Part shown: in pieces, positions 18,133 to 26,323 of the stretch | How the letters are laid out: every line of letters begins with the position of its first letter | Numbering within the stretch: the stretch's first letter is position 1 | Assembly (NCBI RefSeq): GCF_006475605.1 | Contig: NZ_SSBC01000019.1 | Location: 1-64,000 of the forward strand | DNA length: 64,000 nt | Reading direction: 5' to 3' | From: Asticcacaulis tiandongensis | GTDB lineage: Bacteria; Pseudomonadota; Alphaproteobacteria; Caulobacterales; Caulobacteraceae | Translations under genes and position numbers: made by a program | The notes under the pieces: model-generated | The model's input: the letters and a program-made list of their open reading frames with translations, nothing else | The model's database searches: none | Told to the model about the DNA's origin: nothing

Positions 18133-18787
18133 GACCTGTAAGGCGCTGGGCATTTTCCTGCGCTACCCTGATACAGACTGGGCAGAACATGCCATTGATC
18201 TGTGCGATCTCATCGAAGCGGAGGGCCGGATCAAACCGGCCCAGTTGCGCGGTCTCAAACATCTGGCGCAGACCGTGACCACTGACCTGTTTGACGCACA
18301 GGAAACCTATGTCGCGACCTTTGACCGCGTACGGTCACTGTCGCTGCATCTGTTTGAGCATGTGCATGGCGAATCGCGTGATCGCGGGCAGGCGATGATC
18401 GACCTGATCGAGCTTTATGAGGCCAAGGGCCTGATGCCGCCGACCAATGAACTGCCGGACTACCTGCCAATGTTCCTTGAATATCTGTCCCACACGCAGG
18501 AAGGCGAGGCCCACGAAAGCCTGAAAGACATCGCCCATATCCTTGAAGCGATCTCCCGCCGCCTCAAGGATCGCCAAAGCCCTTACGGCGCGGTGTTCGA
18601 TGCGCTTCTGACGCTGGCGGGCCAACGGGCAGTTGCCGGTAATCACACCCTGATCGGTGGCAAACCGGAAGAGGCTTCCTCAAAGGAAATGGATGCCGAT
18701 TTCACGGACATAGACAGCCTGTGGGAAGACCCGATGGTTGATTTTCTGGGGGCGAAAGCCCCGCAATCCGGCGCAGCGTGCGGATAA
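18125..18787 (+). CDS. narJ: Nitrate reductase assembly chaperone NarJ
   Basis: NarJ is a dedicated cytosolic chaperone of the TorD/NarJ class that helps insert the molybdenum cofactor into NarG. The 220-residue protein has the family motif NELPDYLPMFLEYLS near residues 107-121 and a helical composition. The ATG at 18125 falls inside the end of narH, a usual arrangement; the frame is open further upstream but only within narH. NarI follows 12 nt downstream. Confidence 0.94.
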   Translation: MLKTCKALGIFLRYPDTDWAEHAIDLCDLIEAEGRIKPAQLRGLKHLAQTVTTDLFDAQETYVATFDRVRSLSLHLFEHVHGESRDRGQAMIDLIELYEAKGLMPPTNELPDYLPMFLEYLSHTQEGEAHESLKDIAHILEAISRRLKDRQSPYGAVFDALLTLAGQRAVAGNHTLIGGKPEEASSKEMDADFTDIDSLWEDPMVDFLGAKAPQSGAACG

Positions 18788-18799
18788 GGGAGGTCCGTT

Positions 18800-19492
18800 A
18801 TGATGGATCATTACTATACATTCTTCTTCGGGGTTTACCCCTATATCTGCCTCAGCGTCTTAGCCATCGGCACCCTGATCCGCTATGATCGGGAACCCTA
18901 TACCTGGAAGGCCTCCTCCTCGCTCCTGCTGGCCGACAAGGGCCTGCGCATCGGCAATGTCATGTTTCACATCGGTGTCCTGTTTATCTTTGGCGGACAT
19001 CTGGTGGGCCTGCTTACCCCGCACTGGGTCTATGCGCCCTTCATCACCGCCGAACAGAAACAGCTGGTGGCCATTACGGCGGGTGGCATTGCCGGTATCA
19101 TCGGCTTTATCGGCCTGACCCTGCTGGTGTTCCGTCGCCTGCTGGTCGCCCGCATCCGTCAGACCAGTTCTTTCAGTGATATCGCCATCCTCCTGATTCT
19201 ATGGGTGCAGATCACACTTGGGCTTCTGACCATCCCCTTCTCGCTCGGTCACCATGACGCGACCCTGATGCTTAACCTGTGTGACTGGGCGCAGGGCATA
19301 TTCACCTTCCGTCCGGGGGCGTCTGATTTCATCGTCGGTGTCGAATGGCCATTCCAGCTGCATATCATCCTGGGCCTGACCATCTTCCTGCTGTTCCCCT
19401 TCACCCGCCTTGTGCACATGCTGAGTGCGCCGGTGCAGTACGTTTTCCGCCCCTATCAGATCGTGCGCAGCCGCATGGCCCGCAGGTCATAA
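18800..19492 (+). CDS. narI: Respiratory nitrate reductase gamma subunit NarI (di-haem cytochrome b)
   Basis: NarI anchors the complex and oxidises quinol. The 230 residues form about five membrane helices, with haem-ligand histidines in MFHIGVLFIFGGHL and in the C-terminal helices (L-H-I-I-L-G and R-L-V-H-M-L). Length and ending (SAPVQYVFRPYQIVRSR) are standard. A good ribosome-binding site GGGAGG precedes its start. Confidence 0.97.
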   Translation: MMDHYYTFFFGVYPYICLSVLAIGTLIRYDREPYTWKASSSLLLADKGLRIGNVMFHIGVLFIFGGHLVGLLTPHWVYAPFITAEQKQLVAITAGGIAGIIGFIGLTLLVFRRLLVARIRQTSSFSDIAILLILWVQITLGLLTIPFSLGHHDATLMLNLCDWAQGIFTFRPGASDFIVGVEWPFQLHIILGLTIFLLFPFTRLVHMLSAPVQYVFRPYQIVRSRMARRS

Positions 19493-19504
19493 GGAGTTAT
19501 ATCC

Positions 19505-19975
19505 ATGCCCATCTATGTCAACGAAGTGGAAATCACCGACGAACAGGTGCTGCGCGAAATGCAGCACCACCCGGCCCCCGATCAGCCCTCGGCCCTGCAA
19601 ATGGCCGCCGAAGCCCTGACGGTGCGTGAACTGCTTTTGCAGGCCTATGTCCGCGAAGGGCTGGGGACACGCGAAGACGATCCGACGGCTGAACCCGTAG
19701 CCGATGATGCCCGTATTGATGCACTTCTCGAAAAGGTCATCACCGTTCCGGTGGCCGAAGAAGAGCATCTGCGGCGCTATTATGAAAACAACCGCCAGCA
19801 ATTTGTCTGGGACGGCGAAGCCCTCAGCTTTGAGGACGCCCGCCAGACCATTACCGATTACCTGACCGGCACAAACTGGCTTCAGGCGGTTTCGCAATAC
19901 ATCAAGATTCTGGCCGGTCGGGCAAAGCTGGTCGGCATAGAGCTTGAGTGCGCTGATTCGCCACTTGTACAATAA
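19505..19975 (+). CDS. Rotamase-less remnant of the nar-linked parvulin (PpiC/NifM-type) protein
   Basis: Many nar operons end with a NifM/PpiC-type peptidyl-prolyl isomerase of roughly 270-290 residues. This 156-residue protein keeps that family's N-terminal helical part (residues 1-100, through R-R-Y-Y-E-N-N-R-Q-Q-F) and its C-terminal part (about 107-156: ITDYL...W..AVSQYIKILAGRA, ending SPLVQ). The parvulin catalytic domain that should lie between them is absent. The frame is intact and the join is clean, with RBS AAGGAG before the ATG. It may keep a chaperone-like role for the nitrate reductase, or be decaying. The comparison with full-length relatives is from memory, not from a search. 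Confidence 0.75.
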   Translation: MPIYVNEVEITDEQVLREMQHHPAPDQPSALQMAAEALTVRELLLQAYVREGLGTREDDPTAEPVADDARIDALLEKVITVPVAEEEHLRRYYENNRQQFVWDGEALSFEDARQTITDYLTGTNWLQAVSQYIKILAGRAKLVGIELECADSPLVQ

Positions 19976-19992
19976 AACCCGTAAGCGTGATG

Positions 19993-20026
19993 ATAGTCTG
20001 GCCTTCGATACCGGAGGCCAGACTAT
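19993..20026 (+). terminator. 12-bp perfect hairpin after the nar operon
   Basis: Arms 19993-20004 (ATAGTCTGGCCT) and 20015-20026 pair perfectly around a 10-nt loop, between the parvulin-like gene and nnrS. No T-run follows, so it is either a Rho-assisted end, an mRNA-stability hairpin, or an operator. Confidence 0.5.
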
Positions 20027-20056
20027 ACGAGAAGACTGAAAATACGAGAAGACTGA
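20025..20056 (+). repeat. Tandem 15-nt duplication carrying the nnrS ribosome-binding site
   Basis: ATACGAGAAGACTGA occurs at 20025-20039 and again at 20042-20056, separated by two A residues. Each copy contains GAGAAG; the second is correctly spaced from the nnrS ATG at 20058. The first copy's opening bases overlap the downstream arm of the hairpin. Confidence 0.8.
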
Positions 20057-20057
20057 C

Positions 20058-21215
20058 ATGCCCCGTTTTGCCCTGTTCAACTATGGCTTTCGTCCCTTCT
20101 TCCTGCTGTCGGGGCTCTTTGCGCTCGTGGCGCTGGGCTATTTCGTCTGTCTGACGGCAGGGCTTGACCTGCCGTTTTTCAGCCGCCTTGACCCTATCGC
20201 CTGGCATCAGCATGAAATGACCTTCGGTTATGGCATGGCGGTCGTCACCGGCTTCCTGTTTACCGCTGTCGCCAACTGGACAGGGCAGAAAACCCCCAGA
20301 GGCTGGTGGCTGGGGCTGATTGTTGCCGCATGGATCATGGGACGCATCGCCGTCTTTGCCTCCGACCTTCTGCCCCTGTGGCTGGCGGTTGTCATGGACG
20401 CGGGATTCAGCCTTCTGGTCATTGCCGGCATTGCCCCTGCCCTGATCAAGGGTGGCAATAGGCGCAATTTCTTCTTTATTGTTCTTCTACTGTTGCTCGG
20501 CGGTGCCAATCTTCTGATGTGGACGGGCTATCGCGTAATCGGCTTCACCGCCGGTCTCAATATCCTGTTGCTGATGATCGTGATCATCGGCGGACGCGTC
20601 ATGCCGATGTTCACCGAACGCCCGCTGGGTCTGATTCTGAAACGCGATCCGCGCATTGACCGTATTACCCTGATCACCACGGTTCTGGCGCTGACTGGCG
20701 AAGTCATCTCCCTGTTCTACCCCCCCCTTGGCGGGCCAATCCTTGGGATATTCTTCCTGCTCGCGGCCTTAAGCAATCTCTGGCGCCTCAGCCAGTGGCA
20801 GTCCCTGAAAACCCTCAAACTGCCGCTCGTCTGGGTGCTGCATGCCGCCTATGCATGGATCATCATAGGCTTCGCCCTCAAAGGCTTCATTCATCTCGGC
20901 ATGGATATCTGGTCAGGGGCGGCAACCCACGCTTTGACGGTCGGCGGCTTAGGCGTCATGACACTGGGCTTCATGGCCCGCGTCGCGCTTGGCCATACCG
21001 GCCGACCACTGGTGGTCGGCCTGCCTATGACCATTGCCTTCATTGCCCTCAATCTGGCCGCCATACTGCGCGCCCTGCTGATTCTTGTTTTCCCCGATCA
21101 GTTCCTGCGTCTGGCCGAAGCCGCCGGTGCGCTATGGCTGGTGGCGTTTATCCTGTTCCTATGGGTCTATGTGCCCATCCTTATCGCGCCCCGCGCCGAC
21201 GGACGTCCTGATTAA
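20058..21215 (+). CDS. nnrS: NnrS family membrane haem protein
   Basis: NnrS proteins are multi-helix haem and copper membrane proteins linked to denitrification, where they relieve nitrosative stress. The 385-residue sequence starts with F-N-Y-G-F-R-P-F-F-L and has the W-H-Q-H-E-M-T-F-G-Y-G motif near residue 54, both hallmarks, with about twelve hydrophobic segments. It follows the nar genes, separated by a hairpin, and suits the ric gene at the other end of the island: both defend against NO by-products of nitrate respiration. Confidence 0.93.
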   Translation: MPRFALFNYGFRPFFLLSGLFALVALGYFVCLTAGLDLPFFSRLDPIAWHQHEMTFGYGMAVVTGFLFTAVANWTGQKTPRGWWLGLIVAAWIMGRIAVFASDLLPLWLAVVMDAGFSLLVIAGIAPALIKGGNRRNFFFIVLLLLLGGANLLMWTGYRVIGFTAGLNILLLMIVIIGGRVMPMFTERPLGLILKRDPRIDRITLITTVLALTGEVISLFYPPLGGPILGIFFLLAALSNLWRLSQWQSLKTLKLPLVWVLHAAYAWIIIGFALKGFIHLGMDIWSGAATHALTVGGLGVMTLGFMARVALGHTGRPLVVGLPMTIAFIALNLAAILRALLILVFPDQFLRLAEAAGALWLVAFILFLWVYVPILIAPRADGRPD

Positions 21216-21238
21216 ACACAAGCCTTTTCCAGCTTCAT

Positions 21239-21278
21239 ACTCCCCGGGCCGTACAGGGGATAGGTTCGGGGGAGGGTG
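21239..21278. repeat. Degenerate double-hairpin repeat between nnrS and the GH28 gene
   Basis: A C-T-C-C-C-C start and a GGGGGAGGGTG end resemble the extragenic repeat family seen at 22941, 26198 and elsewhere, but internal pairing is poor. It lies between convergent genes. Confidence 0.4.
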
Positions 21279-21284
21279 ATAACC

Positions 21285-22904
21285 CTACCCCTGCACCACT
21301 CCACTCACGCGTACATTCTTCGCCCGCACAGACACAACGGCCCGATCCACGGCTTGCGGCGACCTTAAGCCCTCAACCGTCACGCCATCAGCACTGTCAA
21401 TGGCAATCGCCGGACGCTGATCAGGCCGCTCGACCTCAAACGAGACATCCTTGACCCGCACATTGTTGGCATGACGAATATAAAGCCCGTGCGCCGGCAG
21501 CGTGCCCATGAAACTCGGCTCAAGGCTCGACTTACGCCGCTCAGGGATTTCACGTGCCGCGTCCGCCGCCGTACCCCCGCCTTGCGAGACAATGCGGATA
21601 TTACTGATCTCGACATCCTCGATGCGCTTTTCCGGAATGCCGACAATGCCTGACGTATAAAGCCCGTGCACACCGGTCGCTTCAATGTCTTTGATCACCA
21701 CGCGCCGCACAGACGCAATGCCTGCCGTTTTCGGTGCGCGATTACGCGCCGACAACCTTACAAAGAACGGATGATTGACCGTGTCTTTCAGGCGGATGTT
21801 CTCAAAGCGCACGTCCTCCAGCACCCCGCCGTCAATGGCCCCCATCTGGATGCCGCGCCCGTGCTCGCACAGACAATCCTCATAGACGATATTGCGGAAA
21901 CCGGCGACCGAGTCGGTCCCCAGCTTCAGCCGTCCGAACGGCCCGACATCATCCGGCCCCATATAGGGCGACGGTTGCGGATTCCCCGCCACGACACTGC
22001 CCATCAGATAGCCTGAGGTATGACAGCCCTTCACCACCACATCCTCACAGAAGACAGGCTTCTCATAGGCAAAGCTCGACTTCATGACGATACCGTCATC
22101 CTTGGGGGTATTGACGCGACAATTTAGGATCTCCGCGCCTTTGCAGCAATCCAGATCAATCCCGTCACGGTCGGTGTCAAGCAACAGGTTCTCGGCCTTA
22201 ATGCCTTCACAGCCCATAAAGAACAGGGCAAAATGCCCGCCTTGCAGAATGGTGAAATCCTTGACGACAATATTGCGGCAGCTCTTGAACGCCACCGCAT
22301 GCGGGGCACGTCCCTCATAGGCGGCCTCGCGCGGATCAACCAGCCTTGCCGCGTGCGGATCAAGCCCGCGCGATGAGGCCGAGACAAAGCCCTTGATCCC
22401 ATGCCAGCGCGGCGCAGGCCCTTCACGATCAAGCCCGCGACCATAGATCATGCCCTTGCCGATCACCGCCACATTGGTCGCCTCAAGCCCGTAGATCAGA
22501 CTGTTGCGGAAATGGCTGACGCCGTAATCCTGAAACTGCTCGTCATACACCCCTTCCGGCAGGTCATAGTGATGCCCATGCACATCGGGATTGGCCGCCT
22601 CAATCAGCGCCCCCTCTGACAACAGCAGCGTGATATTGTCATAAAGCCGGATCGAGAAACTTAAATAATGGCCCTTCGGCACCACCACCGTACCACCACC
22701 AGCCTTGACGGCCTCGGCAATCGCGGCATTGATCGCCGGTGAATCGATGGTCTTGCCGTCACCTTTGGCACCGAATTTCGTAACATCGAAAAACCCGCTC
22801 AGCGACCCGTTGGCCCTGACAATTGACGGGGCGGCGGCAAAGGCCGCACCGGTCCCCAACAGAACAAACCGGCGACTGAACTCAGCCTTGTGATACACAT
22901 CCAT
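21285..22904 (-). CDS. Tat-exported GH28 family pectinase (polygalacturonase-like)
   Basis: This 539-residue protein begins with a twin-arginine signal (F-S-R-R-F-V-L-L-G near residue 9, then an Ala-rich segment), so it is probably exported folded to the periplasm. The mature part opens with FDVTKFGAKGDGKTIDSPAI, the standard entry of GH28 right-handed beta-helix enzymes. Central repeats include D-R-D-G-I-D-L-D and N-T-P-K-D-D-G-I, where GH28 catalytic aspartates sit. The substrate is likely galacturonan or rhamnogalacturonan oligosaccharide, given the rhamnose genes next door. Exact linkage and mode cannot be read from sequence. Confidence 0.88.
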   Translation of the reverse strand: MDVYHKAEFSRRFVLLGTGAAFAAAPSIVRANGSLSGFFDVTKFGAKGDGKTIDSPAINAAIAEAVKAGGGTVVVPKGHYLSFSIRLYDNITLLLSEGALIEAANPDVHGHHYDLPEGVYDEQFQDYGVSHFRNSLIYGLEATNVAVIGKGMIYGRGLDREGPAPRWHGIKGFVSASSRGLDPHAARLVDPREAAYEGRAPHAVAFKSCRNIVVKDFTILQGGHFALFFMGCEGIKAENLLLDTDRDGIDLDCCKGAEILNCRVNTPKDDGIVMKSSFAYEKPVFCEDVVVKGCHTSGYLMGSVVAGNPQPSPYMGPDDVGPFGRLKLGTDSVAGFRNIVYEDCLCEHGRGIQMGAIDGGVLEDVRFENIRLKDTVNHPFFVRLSARNRAPKTAGIASVRRVVIKDIEATGVHGLYTSGIVGIPEKRIEDVEISNIRIVSQGGGTAADAAREIPERRKSSLEPSFMGTLPAHGLYIRHANNVRVKDVSFEVERPDQRPAIAIDSADGVTVEGLRSPQAVDRAVVSVRAKNVRVSGVVQG

Positions 22905-22940
22905 CTGGCATTTCCCTTTTTCTTTTTAAACGCTTCACAT

Positions 22941-22990
22941 CCTCCCCTGTTTACGGGGGAGGTGGCCAGCTTGTCTGGCCGGAGGGGGGT
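22941..22990. repeat. Double-hairpin extragenic repeat, copy A
   Basis: The first hairpin pairs C-T-C-C-C-C with G-G-G-G-A-G around TGTTTACG; the second pairs GGCCAG with CTGGCC around CTTGT; a G-A-G-G-G-G-G-G tail follows. It sits between the GH28 and SDR genes. Similar repeats are common between genes in alphaproteobacteria. Confidence 0.75.
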
Positions 22991-23013
22991 GTCTTACTAT
23001 TTGCTCCCCCCAC

Positions 23014-23865
23014 TCAAAACCCGCTGACCGCACCCCCATCTACCGCCAATACCTGACCGGTGACATAACCTGCCGCCGGAGACGCCAGATAAACCATGGC
23101 CCAGCCAATATCCTCAGGCGTTCCAAACCGCTTCATCGGGATACGCCCGTTGATCTTCGCCACCCGCGCCGGATCTTTCGCCGTCGCGCTCTGAAACAAG
23201 GGCGTATCGATCCAGCCGGGAGCCACCGCATTGACTCTGATGCCCTCTGGAGCCAGCTCACCGGCCAGACCGCGCACCATACCCGTCAGGGCCGACTTCG
23301 CCGCCGTATAACCGATGACTTCCGGCACCCCCAGAAATGACGCCATTGACGCGACAAACAGCACCGAGCCACGCGTCTTTGCCAGCTGATCGACAAAGGC
23401 TCGCGTCAGGGCATAGGCCCCCGTGACATGAATATCATTGATCGCCTGAAACTCAGGGACCGTCATCTCGCGGATCGGCTTTTTGATTGTCCGTCCGGCA
23501 TTATTGATCAGCACCGACACCGGCCCATGTAACCGCTCAACCTCGACCGCAAACCCTTCCGCGCGATCAAAGTCCGTCACATCAAAAACCATCCCCGCAA
23601 CCGCCTCCGCATCATATACCCCTGGCTTTGCCGGGGGGAAACCGGCGCCTGCGCCGGAGGGGGGCATCTCATTCCCGCGCAACCCCTCAATCGCCGCGTC
23701 AATCTTCGCCTGAGATGTCCCCGTAATCGTCACCTTCGCGCCAACCGCAAGACAGCACCGCGCCGTCGCCAGCCCCAGACCGCTGGTCGCACCGGTAATC
23801 ACTACATGCTGCCCCCTCAGACCAAACATGTTCACGCCCAAAGGGGATGATTGCGTCGCTTGCAT
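23014..23865 (-). CDS. SDR oxidoreductase, candidate L-rhamnose 1-dehydrogenase, with an in-frame repeat-derived insert
   Basis: A classical short-chain dehydrogenase of 283 residues: TGATSGLG (24-31) for nucleotide binding, D-V-T-D at 95-98, NNAG at 121-124, catalytic S172 and Y186-x-x-x-K190, and a V-D-G-G-A ending. RBS AAGGAG sits 4 nt before the ATG. Divergence from a lactonase and RhaT suggests it oxidises L-rhamnose to the lactone, but other sugars are possible. Residues about 66-85 (EMPPSGAGAGFPPAKPGVYD) are a Gly/Pro/Ala-rich insert between a helix and the strand leading to D-V-T-D. That DNA is a copy of the double-hairpin repeat found between genes here. The frame and all catalytic motifs are intact. 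Confidence 0.85.
   Translation of the reverse strand: MQATQSSPLGVNMFGLRGQHVVITGATSGLGLATARCCLAVGAKVTITGTSQAKIDAAIEGLRGNEMPPSGAGAGFPPAKPGVYDAEAVAGMVFDVTDFDRAEGFAVEVERLHGPVSVLINNAGRTIKKPIREMTVPEFQAINDIHVTGAYALTRAFVDQLAKTRGSVLFVASMASFLGVPEVIGYTAAKSALTGMVRGLAGELAPEGIRVNAVAPGWIDTPLFQSATAKDPARVAKINGRIPMKRFGTPEDIGWAMVYLASPAAGYVTGQVLAVDGGAVSGF
23618..23665. repeat. Double-hairpin repeat, copy B, inside the SDR coding sequence
   Basis: The first stem is C-C-C-C-T-G-G-C/G-C-C-G-G-G-G around TTT; the second is a perfect C-C-G-G-C-G-C/G-C-G-C-C-G-G around CT; then A-G-G-G-G-G-G. Order, spacing and tail match copies A and C. It is read in frame on the minus strand as about 20 extra residues. Confidence 0.8.
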
Positions 23866-23883
23866 AGACTCTCCTTATATCAT

Positions 23884-23900
23884 AATATGTATTACCTATT
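23884..23900. promoter_or_regulatory. Candidate rhamnose-regulon operator, site 1
   Basis: AATATGTATTACCTATT has 7-nt half sites AATATGT/ACCTATT with a 3-nt centre, 19 nt before the SDR start codon. It matches 15 of 17 positions of a site just before the rhamnosidase gene, suggesting one regulator binds both. Confidence 0.45.
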
Positions 23901-24102
23901 GGCCGGATAAACGCAACCCCTCACCCACCTCAAACCTTCAAATAGCGGATAAAGGCCTCGCCAAACGTCTATGGGTTAAGACCTGTGCCCGCACCCCCGC
24001 TTCACCCGCAAAAATGACGCCGAAATCGTCGTTTTTTGCCCCTTTTTCACACTCACCCACACCGATTTTTCGGCAAAACCGCCCGCTACGGGGACAGATG
24101 CG

Positions 24103-24150
24103 TTGACAGCTTGTCTCATATAGTAAACATATGACCGATATAATGAGACA
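24103..24150 (+). promoter_or_regulatory. TTGACA element and 8-bp inverted repeat before the lactonase gene
   Basis: TTGACA at 24103-24108 resembles a -35 box. TGTCTCAT (24112-24119) and ATGAGACA (24143-24150) form an inverted repeat with a 23-nt AT-rich middle where a -10 box would lie. A repressor bound to both arms would cover the promoter of the gene at 24193. Confidence 0.45.
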
Positions 24151-24192
24151 CAGGCCCCTTAAGGGCTACAGGCACACACAGGAAAGCGCACC

Positions 24193-25089
24193 ATGGCCAT
24201 AAAGCGTTTCGTTGACGCCCATGTTCACTTCTGGGACCTGTCCCACCTCCGTTACGACTGGTTATCCCCGCCGTTTTCCGATACCGGCCCCAATGGCAAT
24301 GTCTCGATCATTGCCCATAATTACGGGGTCGCTGACTATCTGTCTGACCTTGCCGGAATCACTGTCGAAGGGGCGGTGCATATTGATGCCGGTGCCCGCG
24401 CCGATCAGGCGCTTCTGGAAACCGAATGGCTGCAAAAAAAGGCCGACACCGAAGGATTTCCGTCGGCCATCGTCGCCTATGCCGCCCTTAACGAAGCCGG
24501 TGCCGAGGCCCTTCTGGCGCAGCATGTGGCGCACAAAAACGTGCGCGGCATCCGTCAGATTCTCAACTGGCACCCCGACGCCAACCTGACCTACACGCAA
24601 CGTGACCTGCTCAAAGACGACGCCTTTCACACAGGTTATGCCCTGCTCGGGAAATATAACCTCTCCTTCGACCTGCAACTCTACCCCAATCAGATGACCG
24701 ACGCCGCAGCACTAGCCGCAAAGCATCCGGATATCCCCGTCATCATCAACCATCTCGGCATGCCCGTTGACCGCTCACCGGGCGGGATCGGCTTCTGGGA
24801 GCAGGGCATGAGACAGCTTGCCGCCCTGCCGCATGTCTCGGTCAAGATATCCGGTCTCGGCTTTGGTGACCGTAACTGGTCAATCAACAGCGCGCGCGAC
24901 ATCATACTGAAAACCATAGAGATTTTTGGAACGGATCGGGCGATGTTCGCCTCTGATTTCCCGACCGACAAACTGTTTGCCAACTATAAAAACCAACTGG
25001 CCGTTTTCGATGAACTGACCTCCGACCTCAGCGAGACTGAGCGCGATAATCTGTTCGCCGCCAATGCCTTACGTATCTACAGGATCTAG
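24193..25089 (+). CDS. Amidohydrolase-2 family sugar lactonase, candidate L-rhamnono-lactonase
   Basis: This 298-residue metal-dependent TIM-barrel hydrolase (L-fuconolactonase/L-rhamnonolactonase type) has D-A-H-V-H-F-W near the N-terminus, an N-H-L-G-M motif around residue 192, and S-D-F-P near residue 255, the expected metal-binding positions. It would open the aldonolactone made by the divergent dehydrogenase. It lies 3 nt before rhaT, so the two are co-transcribed. Activity on L-rhamnonolactone is inferred from neighbours; L-fucono- or galactonolactone are alternatives. Confidence 0.82.
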   Translation: MAIKRFVDAHVHFWDLSHLRYDWLSPPFSDTGPNGNVSIIAHNYGVADYLSDLAGITVEGAVHIDAGARADQALLETEWLQKKADTEGFPSAIVAYAALNEAGAEALLAQHVAHKNVRGIRQILNWHPDANLTYTQRDLLKDDAFHTGYALLGKYNLSFDLQLYPNQMTDAAALAAKHPDIPVIINHLGMPVDRSPGGIGFWEQGMRQLAALPHVSVKISGLGFGDRNWSINSARDIILKTIEIFGTDRAMFASDFPTDKLFANYKNQLAVFDELTSDLSETERDNLFAANALRIYRI

Positions 25090-25092
25090 GAA

Positions 25093-26181
25093 ATGACCCC
25101 CAATCCCCTTATCGGCGTCTTCTTTCACTGGCTCGGCGGTCTCGCTTCCGCCAGCTTCTATGTGCCCTATAAACGCATCCGTTTCTGGTCGTGGGAAATC
25201 TTCTGGCTGACCGGCGGCATCTTCTCGTGGTTGCTGGCACCGTGGCTGTTTGCCTCGATCCAAACCAATGATTTGCTTGGTGTTTTATCGTCACAGTCCG
25301 GCAACACCCTGTTCTGGTGCTTCTTCTGGGGCCTGCTCTGGGGCTTTGGCGGCCTGACCTTCGGCCTGACCATGCGTTATCTGGGCTTAAGCCTCGGCAT
25401 GGCCCTGATCATGGGCCTGACCACGGTTATAGGCACCCTCGGCGGGCCTATTTTTAACGGCACTTTGGGCGGCATCCTCGCTACCACCAGCGGTCAGGTC
25501 GTCATGGCCGGTATCGTCTTTGTGCTTCTGGGCATCGCCATTGTCGCCATGGCAGGCAACCAGAAAGAAAAAGAATTCCGCCACGACTCCAGTGCTCAGG
25601 ACGTCGCCGGACGCGGGGAATTCAACCTGAAAAAAGGCGTCGCCATCGCCATTTTCTCCGGCGTCATGTCGTCGTGTTTCGCCTTTGGCCTTGAGGCCGG
25701 TGCGCCTATCCGCGAAGCCTCCGCCGCCGCAGGCACAGGGCCGCTCTGGGTCGGCCTGCCGGTGCTTTGCGTCGTGCTGCTCGGGGGTCTGACGACCAAC
25801 CTGATCTGGTGCGCCTATCTGATTATTAAGAACAAATCTGCCCGCGAATGGGTCGGTGAAGTTAAGGGCGGCGAAGGCAAAAAAGCGCCTCTGGCCCTGA
25901 ACTACTTCCTTGCCGCACTGGCCGGTACGCTCTGGTACTTCCAGTTCTTCTTCTACACCATGGGTGAAAGCCAGATGGGCGCCTACGGCTTCTCCAGCTG
26001 GACGCTGCACATGGCCTCGATCATCCTGTTCTCGACTCTTTGGGGCTTCTTCCTCAAGGAATGGAAAGGTACCTCGTCAAAGACACAGCTCACCGTCTGG
26101 GCCGGTATCGCTTCGCTTCTGGCAGCAACCGTCATTATCGGTATCGGCAATATGCTGGCCGGTGGCGGTGGCGGACACTAA
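25093..26181 (+). CDS. rhaT: L-rhamnose/proton symporter RhaT
   Basis: The 362-residue membrane protein has about ten hydrophobic segments and a start (MTPNPLIGVFFHWLGGLASA) plus F-Y-V-P-Y-K-R-I characteristic of RhaT, a drug/metabolite-superfamily member that imports L-rhamnose with protons. It follows the lactonase by 3 nt and precedes the rhamnosidase gene, so release, import and early catabolism are grouped. Confidence 0.92.
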   Translation: MTPNPLIGVFFHWLGGLASASFYVPYKRIRFWSWEIFWLTGGIFSWLLAPWLFASIQTNDLLGVLSSQSGNTLFWCFFWGLLWGFGGLTFGLTMRYLGLSLGMALIMGLTTVIGTLGGPIFNGTLGGILATTSGQVVMAGIVFVLLGIAIVAMAGNQKEKEFRHDSSAQDVAGRGEFNLKKGVAIAIFSGVMSSCFAFGLEAGAPIREASAAAGTGPLWVGLPVLCVVLLGGLTTNLIWCAYLIIKNKSAREWVGEVKGGEGKKAPLALNYFLAALAGTLWYFQFFFYTMGESQMGAYGFSSWTLHMASIILFSTLWGFFLKEWKGTSSKTQLTVWAGIASLLAATVIIGIGNMLAGGGGGH

Positions 26182-26197
26182 TCCCCTGTCCCCATAC

Positions 26198-26247
26198 TCC
26201 CCTAGCTTGCTGGGGGAGGTGTCCGGCCATGCCGGACAGAGGGGGGT
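26198..26247. repeat. Double-hairpin extragenic repeat, copy C
   Basis: The first stem is C-T-C-C-C-C-T-A-G-C with G-C-T-G-G-G-G-G-A-G; the second is a perfect GTCCGGC/GCCGGAC around CAT; the tail is AGAGGGGGG. It starts 17 nt after rhaT and may act as its transcript end. Best-preserved copy in the window. Confidence 0.8.
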
Positions 26248-26323
26248 TCTTACTTCCTTTCAGTACCGATAAATCAAAGGGCGCGGGCAGGCTTATCCTC
26301 CCGCGCCTTTTCTCTTGCCTCAG

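Larger units (their letters stand above)
23866..24192. other. 327-nt divergent control region between the SDR and the lactonase-RhaT genes
   Basis: No gene is evident. It holds a 17-bp pseudo-palindrome close to the SDR start, a stretch of unremarkable sequence with short C and T runs in the middle, and near its right end a TTGACA (24103-24108) followed by an inverted repeat. Promoters for both directions are expected here. Confidence 0.6.
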
